From Pseudomonas sp. GL-B-19 (GTDB taxonomy: Bacteria; Pseudomonadota; Gammaproteobacteria; Pseudomonadales; Pseudomonadaceae): a stretch of DNA of 64,000 nt. The translations under genes and the position numbers were made by a program. Position 1 is the first letter of the stretch. Each line of letters opens with the position of its first letter. Positions 9,308 through 18,054 of the stretch are shown here, one piece after another. The notes below the pieces were generated by a model. That model searched no databases and was not told where the DNA came from. It saw only the letters and a program-made list of their open reading frames with translations. The DNA lies in NCBI RefSeq assembly GCF_019956415.1, contig NZ_JAHBDK010000011.1:95384-159383 (forward strand), written 5' to 3'.

Positions 9308-9367
9308 CTTGCGTGGCTTTAAACCGGCAATTCATTACTTACGCTGCTTTTGATCGGGGGCAATGCA

Positions 9368-10969
9368 ATGAGCGATAACAAAAACAAGATTACTCAAGCG
9401 AACCATGAATTCAGTTTTCCTCGTCGGGACTTCCTCAAATACAGCGCCGCTGCTGCGGCCGTAGCGGGGGCGTTTTCCATGGGGTTGCCGATGGGGGCTT
9501 TTGCGCAAGAAGCGACGCCAAAACCCGGCGGCGTGTTGCGCCTCGGCCTGGCGGGCGGCAGCACCACCGATTCGAAAGATCCCGGCTCCTGGAGCGACAC
9601 CTTCACCTTCGTCGGCTTTTCGGCGGTCTATAACACCCTGACCGAAATCTCGGTGGACGGCAGCGCGATTCCGGAGCTGGCCGAGAGCTGGACGTCGACC
9701 CCGGATGCGCGCATCTGGACCTTCAAATTGCGCCCGGGCGTGACCTTCCACAACGGCAAAACCCTGACCGCCGAAGACGTGGTCGCCTCGATCCAGCATC
9801 ACCTCGGCGAAAAATCGACTTCGGCAGCCAAGACTGTGTTGGGCGATGTGGCCAAGGTCAGCGCCCAAGGCAGCGACAGCGTGGTGTTCGAATTGCATTC
9901 GGGCAACGCCGATTTCGCCTATGTCGTCGCCGATTACCACTTGGTGATCATGCCGGCGAAGGACGGCGTGCCGGATTGGCAGGCAGGTGTCGGCACCGGC
10001 GGTTATCGCCTCAAGGACTTCGAACCGGGCGTTCGCATGGGCCTGGAACGCAGCCCCGATTACTGGAAAGCGGGGCGCGCGCATTTCGCCAGCGCCGAAT
10101 TGATCGCGATCTCCGACGGCGCGGCGCGGATCAATGCGCTGGTCACCGGGCAAGTCGATGTGATCAACAAGGTCGACCTGAAAACCGTGGCCTTGCTCAA
10201 GCGGAATCCGAACCTGGTGATCGAAGAAACCAAAGGCGCCCAGCACTACACCTTCCCGATGTTGTGCGACAGCCAGCAGTTCCAGAACAGCAACATTCGC
10301 CTGGCCATGAAGCACGCGATCAATCGTGAAACGCTGCTGGCCTCGGTGCTGCATGGCTACGGTCTGGTGGGCAACGATCATCCGATCCAGCCGGGCAGCC
10401 GTTTCATCAACAGCGCGCTGGAGCAGCGTGCTTACGACCCGGACAAGTCGCGGTTTTACCTGCGCCAGGCCGGTGTCGATTCGCTCAAGGTCAAGCTGCA
10501 AGCCTCCGACGCAGCGTACGCCGGGGCGGTGGATGCGTCCGTGCTGTTCAAGGAGCAGGCGCGTCAGGCCGGGATCGATATCGATGTGGTTCGTGAGCCG
10601 GCGGACGGGTTTTTCTCCAACGTCTGGATGAAGCAACCGTTCACCACCTCGTTCTGGTACAGCAGCCTGACCGCCGACCGGATGTTCAGCATCGGTTACG
10701 CCAAGGGCGCGGCGTGGAACGAAACTCATTGGGACAACCCGCGCTTCAACCAGCTGCTGAATACCGCCCGTGGCGAGATGAACGACCCGCTGCGCCGTGA
10801 GATGTACAACGAAATGCAGGCGCTGTGCCGCGACGATGGCGGGGCGATTGTGCCGTTGTTTGCGAGCTCGGTGGCGGCACGTTCGAATCGCGTCGCGCAC
10901 GGCGGCCAGACTGCGCCTTACGGCGAACTGGACGGCCTGCGCGTGATCGAGCGCTGGTGGCAGGCGTAA
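9368..10969 (+). CDS. ABC transporter substrate-binding protein, family 5 (peptide/opine/nickel type), Tat-exported
   Basis: 533 residues from the ATG at 9368 (GGGGG 8 bases upstream). The N-terminus carries a twin-arginine signal, FPRRDFLKYSAAAAAVAGAF, ending near GAFAQEATPKPGG. The mature part matches SBP family 5: RLGLAGGS... start, WTFKLRPGVTFHNGKTLTAEDV (as WTFKLRPGVTFHNGK then LTAEDVV) near residue 120, and AMKHAINRETLLASVLHGYG near 315. It is the periplasmic receptor for the permeases and ATPase that follow. Tat export implies folding before translocation. Family members bind peptides, opines, glutathione or nickel; next to an arginine pathway an arginine-containing peptide or opine is plausible, but is inference. 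Confidence 0.9.
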   Translation: MSDNKNKITQANHEFSFPRRDFLKYSAAAAAVAGAFSMGLPMGAFAQEATPKPGGVLRLGLAGGSTTDSKDPGSWSDTFTFVGFSAVYNTLTEISVDGSAIPELAESWTSTPDARIWTFKLRPGVTFHNGKTLTAEDVVASIQHHLGEKSTSAAKTVLGDVAKVSAQGSDSVVFELHSGNADFAYVVADYHLVIMPAKDGVPDWQAGVGTGGYRLKDFEPGVRMGLERSPDYWKAGRAHFASAELIAISDGAARINALVTGQVDVINKVDLKTVALLKRNPNLVIEETKGAQHYTFPMLCDSQQFQNSNIRLAMKHAINRETLLASVLHGYGLVGNDHPIQPGSRFINSALEQRAYDPDKSRFYLRQAGVDSLKVKLQASDAAYAGAVDASVLFKEQARQAGIDIDVVREPADGFFSNVWMKQPFTTSFWYSSLTADRMFSIGYAKGAAWNETHWDNPRFNQLLNTARGEMNDPLRREMYNEMQALCRDDGGAIVPLFASSVAARSNRVAHGGQTAPYGELDGLRVIERWWQA

Positions 10970-10978
10970 AGGGTTTTT

Positions 10979-11109
10979 GTAGCAGCTGGCGAAGCCTGCG
11001 TCCGGCTGCGAAGCAGTCGTGAATTCAGTGCATGCGGTGTTTCAGGTAAATCGAGCAAACAGGGTTTACGACTGCTACGCAGCCGGACGCAGGCTTCGCC
11101 AGCTGCTAC
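10979..11109. repeat. Large inverted repeat (GTAGCAGCTGGCGAAGC class REPIN)
   Basis: 32-base arms, left starting GTAGCAGCTGGCGAAGCCTG and right its reverse complement, around a 67-base spacer. Sits between the binding protein and the first permease, where it may reduce transcription into the downstream genes so that the receptor is made in excess. Confidence 0.88.
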
Positions 11110-11160
11110 CGGGTCGAGTAACGGCGTAAATGCCTGTCGGCTACAACGAGGAACTTTGCG

Positions 11161-12120
11161 GTGAATAGTATTTTCAAGTTGCTCCTGCAGCGCCTGGCCC
11201 TAGGCCTGCTATCGCTCTTCGCGGTATCCGTCATCATCTTCCTCGCCGTCGGCATGCTCCCGGGTGATATCGCCCAGGCCATGCTCGGCCAATCCGCCAC
11301 CCCGGAAACCGTTGCCGCATTTCGCACGCAACTGGGACTGGACCTGCCACCGCTGACCCGCTTCGGTCACTGGATCTGGCACCTGCTGCAAGGTGATCTC
11401 GGCGTCTCGCTGGCCAATCAGCGGCCCATCGCCGATCTGGTTGCCTCGCGCCTGGGCAACACCTTCAGTCTGGCGGCGCTGGCGGCATTGGTTTCGGTGC
11501 CGCTCGCGTTGTTGCTGGGGATGCTCGCAGCGTTGTACCGCAACAGCTGGTTCGACCGTTTGCTCAACACCAGCGCCCTGAGCGCGGTGTCGTTTCCGGA
11601 GTTCTTCGTCGCCTACATCCTGATCCTGGTGTTCGCGGTGAAGCTCAACTGGTTCCCGAGCATTTCCAACCTGACCCCGGACGCCTCGTTCGGCAGCGTG
11701 CTGGAACGCTCGGTGCTGCCGGTCGCGACCCTGAGCCTGGTGGTGATCGCGCAGATGATGCGTATGACCCGCGCATCCCTGATCAACCTGCTGGCCAGCC
11801 CCTACATCGAAATGGCCCGGCTCAAGGGCATCAGCCAGTCGCGGATCATCTTTCGTCATGCGTTGCCCAACGCGTTGGCGCCGATCGTTAACGTGGTGGC
11901 GCTGAACCTAGCGTACCTGGTGGTCGGCGTGGTGGTGGTCGAGGTGGTGTTCGTCTACCCGGGGCTCGGCCAATTGCTGGTGGACTCGGTGGCCAAGCGC
12001 GACATCCCGGTGGTTCAGGCATGCAGCCTGATCTTCGCGGCGACGTACATCCTGCTCAATACCACGGCGGATGTGCTGTCCATCGCCAGCAATCCACGCC
12101 TGATGCATCCGAAGGGGTAG
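11161..12120 (+). CDS. ABC transporter permease, DppB type
   Basis: 319 residues, GTG start at 11161 after AACGAGGAAC. Six hydrophobic segments (one at ~10-30, others from ~100 to 300) and the cytoplasmic EAA loop EMARLKGISQSRIIFRHALP near residue 220, as in DppB/OppB. N-terminus LLLQRLALGLLSLFAVSVII is typical of the family. It forms the inner-membrane channel with the next gene product. Spacing to the next gene is 3 bases, so the permease pair and ATPase are one translational unit. Substrate as for the binding protein. Confidence 0.92.
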   Translation: MNSIFKLLLQRLALGLLSLFAVSVIIFLAVGMLPGDIAQAMLGQSATPETVAAFRTQLGLDLPPLTRFGHWIWHLLQGDLGVSLANQRPIADLVASRLGNTFSLAALAALVSVPLALLLGMLAALYRNSWFDRLLNTSALSAVSFPEFFVAYILILVFAVKLNWFPSISNLTPDASFGSVLERSVLPVATLSLVVIAQMMRMTRASLINLLASPYIEMARLKGISQSRIIFRHALPNALAPIVNVVALNLAYLVVGVVVVEVVFVYPGLGQLLVDSVAKRDIPVVQACSLIFAATYILLNTTADVLSIASNPRLMHPKG

Positions 12121-12123
12121 AAC

Positions 12124-12951
12124 ATGAACCTGCTCAAACAATTAGTGCGGGCGCCGTTGAGCGCCCAGTTCGGAATACTGGTGATCATCCTCTACATCCT
12201 CGTGGCGCTGTTCGCCCCGTTGCTGGCGCCGTACGGCGAAACCCAAGTGGTGGGCGAAGGCTTCGCACCGTGGAGCGGCGAGTTTCTGCTGGGCACCGAT
12301 AACCTCGGTCGCGACATGTTCAGCCGTCTGGTCTATGGCGCGCGCAACACCTTGGGCATTGCCTTCCTGACCACGGTGCTGGCGTTCCTGCTCGGCGGCT
12401 TGAGCGGGTTGGTCGCGGCGATCAAGGGTGGTTGGGTCGATCAGGGATTGTCGCGGATCGTCGATATTCTGATGGCGATTCCGCAGCTGATCTTCGCTTT
12501 GCTGATCCTCAGCGTGGTCGGCACCACGGCGACGTCGCTGGTGCTGGTGATCGCGCTGCTGGACGCGACGCGGGTGTTTCGCCTGTCGCGGGCGGTGGCG
12601 ATGAACGTGGTGGTGCAGGACTTCGTCGAAGCTGCGCGTTTACGCGGTGAAGGCCTGTGGTGGCTGGTGACCCGCGAGGTGTTGCCCAACGCTGCCGCGC
12701 CGCTGATTGCCGAGTTCGGCCTGCGTTTTTGCTTTGTGTTTTTGTTCATCAGCGCGCTGTCGTTTCTCGGCCTGGGCATTCAACCGCCCACCGCCGATTG
12801 GGGCAGCATGGTTCGCGACAACGCGGTGCTGATTACCTTCGGCGACATCAGCCCGTTGCTGCCCGCCCTGGCCGTGGCGTTGATCACGGTCAGCGTCAAC
12901 TTCGTCGTTGACTGGATGCTGCACAAATCCAGCGGCCTCAAGGAGTGCTGA
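12124..12951 (+). CDS. ABC transporter permease, DppC type
   Basis: 275 residues. N-terminal membrane anchor (residues ~15-37), then the GTDNLGRDMFSRLVYGARNT motif common to DppC/OppC, five further helices, and the EAA loop EAARLRGEGLWWLVTREVLP near residue 168. AAGGGG overlapping the previous stop serves as ribosome site. Second channel subunit of the importer. Followed after 2 bases by the ATPase gene. Confidence 0.92.
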   Translation: MNLLKQLVRAPLSAQFGILVIILYILVALFAPLLAPYGETQVVGEGFAPWSGEFLLGTDNLGRDMFSRLVYGARNTLGIAFLTTVLAFLLGGLSGLVAAIKGGWVDQGLSRIVDILMAIPQLIFALLILSVVGTTATSLVLVIALLDATRVFRLSRAVAMNVVVQDFVEAARLRGEGLWWLVTREVLPNAAAPLIAEFGLRFCFVFLFISALSFLGLGIQPPTADWGSMVRDNAVLITFGDISPLLPALAVALITVSVNFVVDWMLHKSSGLKEC

Positions 12952-12953
12952 AC

Positions 12954-14609
12954 ATGAACGCGATTACTAATGAAAAACCGCTGCTGGAAATCCGCGACCT
13001 GCACATCGAAGGCCATTACGAAGACGCCTGGCATCCGCTGATCAAGGGCATCGACCTGACCCTGCAACGCGGCGAAGTGCTGGGGCTGATTGGCGAATCG
13101 GGAGCCGGAAAATCCACACTGGGTCTGGCCGCTATGGGCTATACCCGCGACGGTTGCCGGATCACCGGCGGCTCGGTGCAATTTGACGGAATCGACCTGC
13201 TGCGCGCCAAACCCGAAGCGCTGCGCAAACTGCGTGGCTTGCGCATTGCCTATGTCGCACAAAGCGCTGCAGCGTCGTTCAACCCGGCCCACCGACTGAT
13301 TGATCAGCACGTGGAAACCGCCGTCAAAAACGGTGGCATGAGCCGGGCCCAGGCGATGGCCGAAGCGGTGGAGTTGTATCGGGTGCTGCGCCTGCCCAAT
13401 CCGGAGCAGATTGGCCAGCGATACCCGCATCAGGTGTCCGGCGGGCAGTTGCAACGGGTCATGACCGCGATGGCCATGGCTTGCCACCCGGACTTGATCA
13501 TATTTGACGAGCCGACCACCGCCCTCGACGTCACCACGCAGATTGAAGTGTTGGCGGCCATTCGCGATGCGGTAGCCACGTACGGCAGTGCGGCGATTTA
13601 CATCAGCCATGACCTGGCGGTGGTCGCGCAAATGGCCGATCGCATCATGGTGCTGCGCCACGGCAAACTGGTGGAAGAGGCCGAGACCCGCAAGATGCTC
13701 GGCGACCCACAGGAGGATTACACCAAGTCATTGTGGGCGGTTCGCAGCTTCCACACCGAACCGAAACCGTGCCCGCAGCAGGAAAAACCGCTGCTGGAGT
13801 TGCAGCAAAGCTGCGCCAGTTACGGTCATCAACCGGTTCTGCATGATATCTCGCTGAGCTTGTATCGCGGCCAGACCCTGGCGGTGATCGGCGAGTCTGG
13901 CAGCGGCAAAAGCTCCACGGCGCGTTTGATCACCGGCTTGTTGCCGCCAACGTCGGGTCAGGTGCTGTATGACGGCGAGGCGCTGCCGGCTGACTTTCGC
14001 CAGCGCAGCAAGGAGCAACTGCGGCGTATCCAGATGATCTACCAAATTCCCGATACGGCACTGAACCCGCGTCAGCGCATCGTCGACATCATCGGTCGGC
14101 CGCTGACCTTTTACCTCGGCCTCAAAGGCAAGGCGATGCGTGCGCGGGTGGCCGAGTTGCTGGAAATGATCGAACTCGACCCGGCGACGTTCATGGAGCG
14201 CCAACCCCGCGAACTGTCCGGTGGTCAGAAGCAACGCGTGTGCATTGCCCGGGCCTTGGCGGCCGATCCACAATTGATCATTTGCGATGAAGTGACCTCG
14301 GCGCTGGACCAATTGGTGGCCGAAGGCGTGCTGAAACTGCTCAACCGGATACAACAGCAACTGGGCGTCGCTTATCTGTTCATCACTCACGATGTCGCTA
14401 CCGTCCGGGCCATTGCCGATGAGGTGCTGGTGATGCAGCGGGGCAGGGTGGTCGACCATGGTTCACGCAGCGCCATCTTCACGCCGCCGCATCAGGATTA
14501 CACCGGGCTGCTGTTTTCATCCGAACCGCAAATGGACCCCGACTGGCTCGACCGGTTGCTGGCCGCGCGCGCGTTACCGACTTCAAACTCAACGCTGGTA
14601 AATGTTTAA
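12954..14609 (+). CDS. Fused double ABC ATPase (DppD-DppF in one chain)
   Basis: 552 residues with two complete nucleotide-binding domains. First: Walker A GLIGESGAGKSTL (~residue 45), signature VSGGQLQRVMTA (~160), Walker B LIIFDEPTTALD. Second: Walker A VIGESGSGKSST (~315), signature LSGGQKQRVCIARAL (~421), Walker B LIICDEVTSALD. In the second domain the residue after the Walker B glutamate is V rather than P, a minor change. Start is the ATG at 12954 (AAGGAG upstream); an in-frame GTG at 12945 lies inside the previous gene. Dipeptide systems often use two separate genes for these halves; the fused form also occurs in this family. It powers the importer of 9368-12951. Confidence 0.93.
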   Translation: MNAITNEKPLLEIRDLHIEGHYEDAWHPLIKGIDLTLQRGEVLGLIGESGAGKSTLGLAAMGYTRDGCRITGGSVQFDGIDLLRAKPEALRKLRGLRIAYVAQSAAASFNPAHRLIDQHVETAVKNGGMSRAQAMAEAVELYRVLRLPNPEQIGQRYPHQVSGGQLQRVMTAMAMACHPDLIIFDEPTTALDVTTQIEVLAAIRDAVATYGSAAIYISHDLAVVAQMADRIMVLRHGKLVEEAETRKMLGDPQEDYTKSLWAVRSFHTEPKPCPQQEKPLLELQQSCASYGHQPVLHDISLSLYRGQTLAVIGESGSGKSSTARLITGLLPPTSGQVLYDGEALPADFRQRSKEQLRRIQMIYQIPDTALNPRQRIVDIIGRPLTFYLGLKGKAMRARVAELLEMIELDPATFMERQPRELSGGQKQRVCIARALAADPQLIICDEVTSALDQLVAEGVLKLLNRIQQQLGVAYLFITHDVATVRAIADEVLVMQRGRVVDHGSRSAIFTPPHQDYTGLLFSSEPQMDPDWLDRLLAARALPTSNSTLVNV

Positions 14610-14618
14610 GGAATTGTC

Positions 14619-15323
14619 ATGAAAGTATTGATCGTCCACGCTCATCCAGAGCCGAAATCCTTTACCGCCGCGTTGCGCGACCAGGCTGTCTCGACCCTAG
14701 AATCTCAAGGGCATGAGGTCCAGGTCAGCGACTTGTACGCGATGAACTGGAACCCGGTGGCCAGCGCCGATGATTTTTCTTCACGGGAGAACCCGGAATA
14801 CCTGGTGTATGCGCTGGAACAACGTCTAGGTGTGAAAAGTCAGTCGCTGGCGCCGGATATCCAGCAAGAGCTCGACAAATTGCTGTGGGCTGACTTGCTG
14901 ATCCTCAATTTTCCGATTTTCTGGTTCTCGGCCCCGGCCATGCTCAAGGGCTGGATTGATCGGGTGCTGGTGTCCGGGGTTTGCTATGGCGGTAAGCGCT
15001 TTTACGATCAGGGCGGGTTGAGCGGCAAGAAGGCGCTGGTCACTGTCACCCTGGGCGGGCGCGAGCACATGTTCGGTGATGGCGCGATTCATGGTCCGCT
15101 GGAAGACATGCTACGGCCGATCCTGCGTGGCACGCTGGCGTATGTCGGCCTCGACGTGCTGCAACCATTCGTGGCCTGGCACGTGCCGTACATCAGCGAC
15201 GAGGCTCGCCAGGAATTCCTGAAGAACTATCAGCAACGACTGGAGCACGTGAGCGATGACCAGCCGATGCAGTTTCCGCGTTTGGCTCAATTTGATGAGG
15301 CGTTGTATCCGTTGCCTGTCTGA
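14619..15323 (+). CDS. NAD(P)H-quinone oxidoreductase, flavodoxin-like fold
   Basis: 234 residues, MdaB/NQO1/KefF-like family. N-terminal FMN/FAD phosphate loop VLIVHAHPEPKSFTAALRD, central LLILNFPIFWFSAPAMLKGW and VTLGGREHMFGDGAIHG, all typical. Catalyses two-electron reduction of quinones in the cytoplasm. AAGGAA lies 6-7 bases before the ATG and only 9 bases separate it from the ABC ATPase, so it is probably the last gene of the unit. A quinone oxidoreductase also flanks aruH in P. aeruginosa (PA4975, from memory), supporting a common origin of the locus. Its role in arginine use is unknown. Confidence 0.9.
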   Translation: MKVLIVHAHPEPKSFTAALRDQAVSTLESQGHEVQVSDLYAMNWNPVASADDFSSRENPEYLVYALEQRLGVKSQSLAPDIQQELDKLLWADLLILNFPIFWFSAPAMLKGWIDRVLVSGVCYGGKRFYDQGGLSGKKALVTVTLGGREHMFGDGAIHGPLEDMLRPILRGTLAYVGLDVLQPFVAWHVPYISDEARQEFLKNYQQRLEHVSDDQPMQFPRLAQFDEALYPLPV

Positions 15324-15361
15324 AGCGGGTTTTTACCCAGGCATTTGATGGTGTTCTTTGC

Positions 15362-15446
15362 GGCCCCATCGCGAGCAGGCTCACTCCCACAGGTTTTGCG
15401 GATGACGCAAATCCACTGTGGGAGCGAGCCTGCTCGCGAAGGGGCC
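15362..15446. repeat. REPIN, inverted topology (GTGGGAGC type)
   Basis: Here the GGCCCC-ATCGCGAGCAGGCTC half comes first and GTGGGAGCGAGCCTGCTCGC second, i.e. the two REPs face the opposite way from the copy at 588. Located after the quinone oxidoreductase stop. Confidence 0.85.
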
Positions 15447-15519
15447 ACTGAATCCAGCCCAAAAAATCAATGGATAACCGCATGCCCAAGCCAAACACCT
15501 CGGGCATTGGCTATCAGGC

Positions 15520-15711
15520 TTAGATCTCCTTCACCGGCGTTTCCCCCTCAACACCTTTGATCAACCCGATGGCGTGCAGGCAATCGGCCTTGTTCACATA
15601 CGACTCGCCGCTGGCGATGGTCTCGTGATTCCCCGCCCTCAGGCGCCAGCGCCATTGTCCTTTGCCGGTGCTCGGGGTGCCCTTGGATTGCCTGTAAATC
15701 TCGAAATACAT
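15520..15711 (-). CDS. DUF1508 (YegP-like) small protein
   Basis: 63 residues from an ATG at 15711 with GGAGCG a few bases upstream. One DUF1508 unit: MYFEIYRQSKG...WRWRLRAGNHETIASGESY...KADCLHAIGLIKG. The longer open frame upstream has a composition unlike the family, so the short start is preferred. YegP of E. coli carries two such units; single-unit proteins occur in pseudomonads. Function is unknown. It is convergent with the quinone oxidoreductase and divergent from the glycan genes. Confidence 0.75.
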   Translation of the reverse strand: MYFEIYRQSKGTPSTGKGQWRWRLRAGNHETIASGESYVNKADCLHAIGLIKGVEGETPVKEI

Positions 15712-15988
15712 ACTGCTCGCTCCATGCGATGGGTTATTGCGACAACCTGTGTGACGCGTCGGGGGCAAGCCTAGCGGAGCTGGCTTTTTTGGCCACCGGG
15801 CATTTGTTTCCAGGCATTTGAAAATATTTCTGCCGACGCCGGCGGGCCGGTGGGAATGGCCAAAACCCCCTCGGATTCGCCCTTGCATCACCACCCTCGG
15901 TCCTGCTTAATACGACTCGGCTCATGGCGTCGAGAAACCGGCGACAGCCCCGGATTGTAGAAAAACCACTATAAAAAAGAGCAATCAA

Positions 15989-16957
15989 TTGACTCATCAG
16001 CACGGAACGCAACTGACCGGGCCTCTGGCGTTATCGCTCGTCATCCCGGTGTTCAATGAAGCAGCCACCGTCGATTTGTTCATCGCGCGGATTAATAACG
16101 TCTTCAAGGATGAAGTGCTGATTGATCTGGAGATGGTGTTCGTCAATGACGGCAGCACCGACACCACACTGGACCTGTTGCTGGAACGCCAACTGACGGA
16201 CCCGCGCTTGCGCATCGTCGATCTGAGCCGCAATTTCGGCAAGGAAGCGGCGTTAACCGCGGGTTTGCAGACCGCCACCGGCCAGGTCGTGGTGCCGATC
16301 GACGTTGATTTGCAGGACCCGCCGGAGGTCATTCTCGAGATGATTGCCCGCTGGCGTGAAGGCTTTGAAGTGGTGCTGGGCCATCGCGTGAGTCGTAAAA
16401 CCGATTCCTGGGCCAAGCAGACCTCAGCCAACTGGTTCTACCGCCTGCACAACAAAATCGCCGAGCAACACCTGCCGGAAAATGTCGGTGACTTCCGGCT
16501 CATGGACCGCTGCGTGATCGATGCCTTGCAGACCTTGCCCGAATCCCGGCGCTTCATGAAAGGCCTGTTCGCCTGGGTCGGTTTTCGCACCACCCACGTC
16601 AACTACGAACGTCCTGAGCGGGCGGCCGGAGCGACCAAGTTCAATGGCTGGCGGTTATGGAACTTCGCCCTGGAGGGCATCACCAGTTTCAGCACCGAAC
16701 CGCTGCGGATCTGGACCTACCTCGGGCTGCTCGTTTCGCTGATTTCCTTCTCGTTCGCCATCTTCATCATATTGCGCACCCTGATTTCCGGTATCGACCT
16801 TCCGGGTTATGCCTCGCTGATGGTGGCGGTCACCTTTCTGGGTGGCCTGCAATTGATCGGCATCGGTGTGCTGGGTGAATACCTGGGCCGAACCTACATC
16901 GAATCCAAACGCCGACCGGTGTATCTGGTGCGGCGTGTCTATGACCCCAAGGACTGA
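15989..16957 (+). CDS. Glycosyltransferase family 2, GtrB/DPM1-like (polyprenyl-phosphate sugar transferase)
   Basis: 322 residues. GT-A domain begins LALSLVIPVFNEAATVD, with MVFVNDGSTDTTLD and the DxD-type VPIDVDLQDPPEVI (residues ~100-115); QKR-like region at ESRRFMKGLFAWVGF. Two C-terminal membrane helices (~240-262 and ~275-297) match the GtrB architecture that moves a sugar from a nucleotide donor to undecaprenyl phosphate on the inner leaflet. The start is a TTG at 15989 with only a weak ribosome site; no other start preserves the first beta strand. It heads a unit with 3-base spacing to the methyltransferase. Confidence 0.88.
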   Translation: MTHQHGTQLTGPLALSLVIPVFNEAATVDLFIARINNVFKDEVLIDLEMVFVNDGSTDTTLDLLLERQLTDPRLRIVDLSRNFGKEAALTAGLQTATGQVVVPIDVDLQDPPEVILEMIARWREGFEVVLGHRVSRKTDSWAKQTSANWFYRLHNKIAEQHLPENVGDFRLMDRCVIDALQTLPESRRFMKGLFAWVGFRTTHVNYERPERAAGATKFNGWRLWNFALEGITSFSTEPLRIWTYLGLLVSLISFSFAIFIILRTLISGIDLPGYASLMVAVTFLGGLQLIGIGVLGEYLGRTYIESKRRPVYLVRRVYDPKD

Positions 16958-16960
16958 ACC

Positions 16961-17671
16961 GTGGATCTCAAGGAAACCGACATTCTCGGTTCAAGCATCG
17001 ATCAGCATTGGTATTACGCCTCCAAAGCGGCGGCGACCACGCGGTTGCTCGGCAGCACCCCGTTCAAGAAAATTCTCGATGTGGGCGCAGGCTCCGGGTT
17101 CTTTACTCACCATCTTCTGAGTCATTCATCGGCTGATGAAGCGTGGTGCGTGGACATCAGTTACGACGCCGACTCGGACGCCGGCACCGCCGGCAAACCG
17201 GTGCATTACCGTCGCGCCATCGATGCGGTGGACGCCGACCTGGTGTTGCTGATGGACGTGCTGGAGCATGTCGACGACGACGTCGGGTTGCTCAAGGCCT
17301 ATGTCGACAAAGTCCCGTCCGGCAGCCGGTTCCTGATGACGGTGCCGGCGTTCCGGTTTCTGTGGAGCGGGCACGACGAGTTTCTCGAACACAAACGCCG
17401 CTACACCTTGGCGCAACTGGAAACCGTGGCCCGGGACGCCGGATTGACGGTGCAGCAGGGCGCTTACTACTTCGGCCTGGTATTCCCGATTGCCGCCACG
17501 TTGCGATTGCTGCCCCAAGGCGCGCAACCCTCGCCGCCGCGTTCGCAACTCAAGCGCCATCACCCGCTGGTGAATACGCTGTTGAAGTCCTTGTGCCGCA
17601 TCGAGTTGCCGTTCATGAACGCCAATCGTCTGGCCGGGTTGACGGTGTTTGTACTGGCGCAGAAACCGTGA
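16961..17671 (+). CDS. SAM-dependent methyltransferase, class I
   Basis: 236 residues from a GTG start. SAM motif I ILDVGAGSGFFTHHLL (residues ~30-46), motif II acid in WCVDISYDADSD, and LVLLMDVLEHVDDDVGLL with the DVLEH box of small-molecule/glycan methylases; VPAFRFLWSGHDEFLEHKRR is common in methyltransferases of glycan clusters. It lies between the GT2 enzyme and the GtrA flippase and overlaps the latter by 4 bases, so it may methylate a sugar or its lipid carrier. Substrate unknown. Confidence 0.85.
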   Translation: MDLKETDILGSSIDQHWYYASKAAATTRLLGSTPFKKILDVGAGSGFFTHHLLSHSSADEAWCVDISYDADSDAGTAGKPVHYRRAIDAVDADLVLLMDVLEHVDDDVGLLKAYVDKVPSGSRFLMTVPAFRFLWSGHDEFLEHKRRYTLAQLETVARDAGLTVQQGAYYFGLVFPIAATLRLLPQGAQPSPPRSQLKRHHPLVNTLLKSLCRIELPFMNANRLAGLTVFVLAQKP

Positions 17672-18054
17672 CGTCAGCCGAAAAATCCGCCCTGATCCAG
17701 CGTGGCCTGCGCTTTGCCGTGACCGGGTTGTTCGTCACGGCCTTGCATGCGCTGGTGGCCGTGCTGTTCATCAATTACGTGTTGCCATTGCCGCCGTTGG
17801 CCAATGGCGTGGCGTTTGCCGTGGCGACCGTGGTGTCCTACGTGATCAATACCACCTGGAGTTTTTCCGCGCGGTTGCACGGACGGACACTGCTGCGTTT
17901 CATGATGGTGTCCGTTGCCGGATTTCTGCTGGCGATGCTGGTGGCCTGGGCCGCGCAAATGGCCGGCCTGCATTATTTGCTGGGGATTGGCGCGGTGGCG
18001 CTGACCATTCCGGCCTTCACCTTTGTACTGCATAACTTCTGGACGTATCGATGA
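17668..18054 (+). CDS. GtrA-family membrane protein (lipid-linked sugar flippase)
   Basis: 128 residues from GTG at 17668, overlapping the methyltransferase stop (GTGA). A longer open frame extends left but only as the shadow of the methyltransferase. Four membrane helices with the family pattern RFAVTGLFVTALHALVAVLF, ANGVAFAVATVVSYVINTTW and C-terminal FTFVLHNFWTYR. GtrA proteins are thought to flip undecaprenyl-phosphate-linked glucose or similar sugars made by the GtrB partner, here the gene at 15989. The stop overlaps the next start by 4 bases (ATGA). Confidence 0.88.
   Translation: MTSAEKSALIQRGLRFAVTGLFVTALHALVAVLFINYVLPLPPLANGVAFAVATVVSYVINTTWSFSARLHGRTLLRFMMVSVAGFLLAMLVAWAAQMAGLHYLLGIGAVALTIPAFTFVLHNFWTYR

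Noticed and set aside
9335..10900. 521-residue minus-strand frame
   Set aside because: Antisense to the binding-protein gene, which has a Tat signal and family motifs; the shadow has none.
17143..17667. N-terminal extension of the GtrA protein
   Set aside because: The frame is the shadow of the methyltransferase; the GTG at 17668 with stop overlap gives the correct family length.
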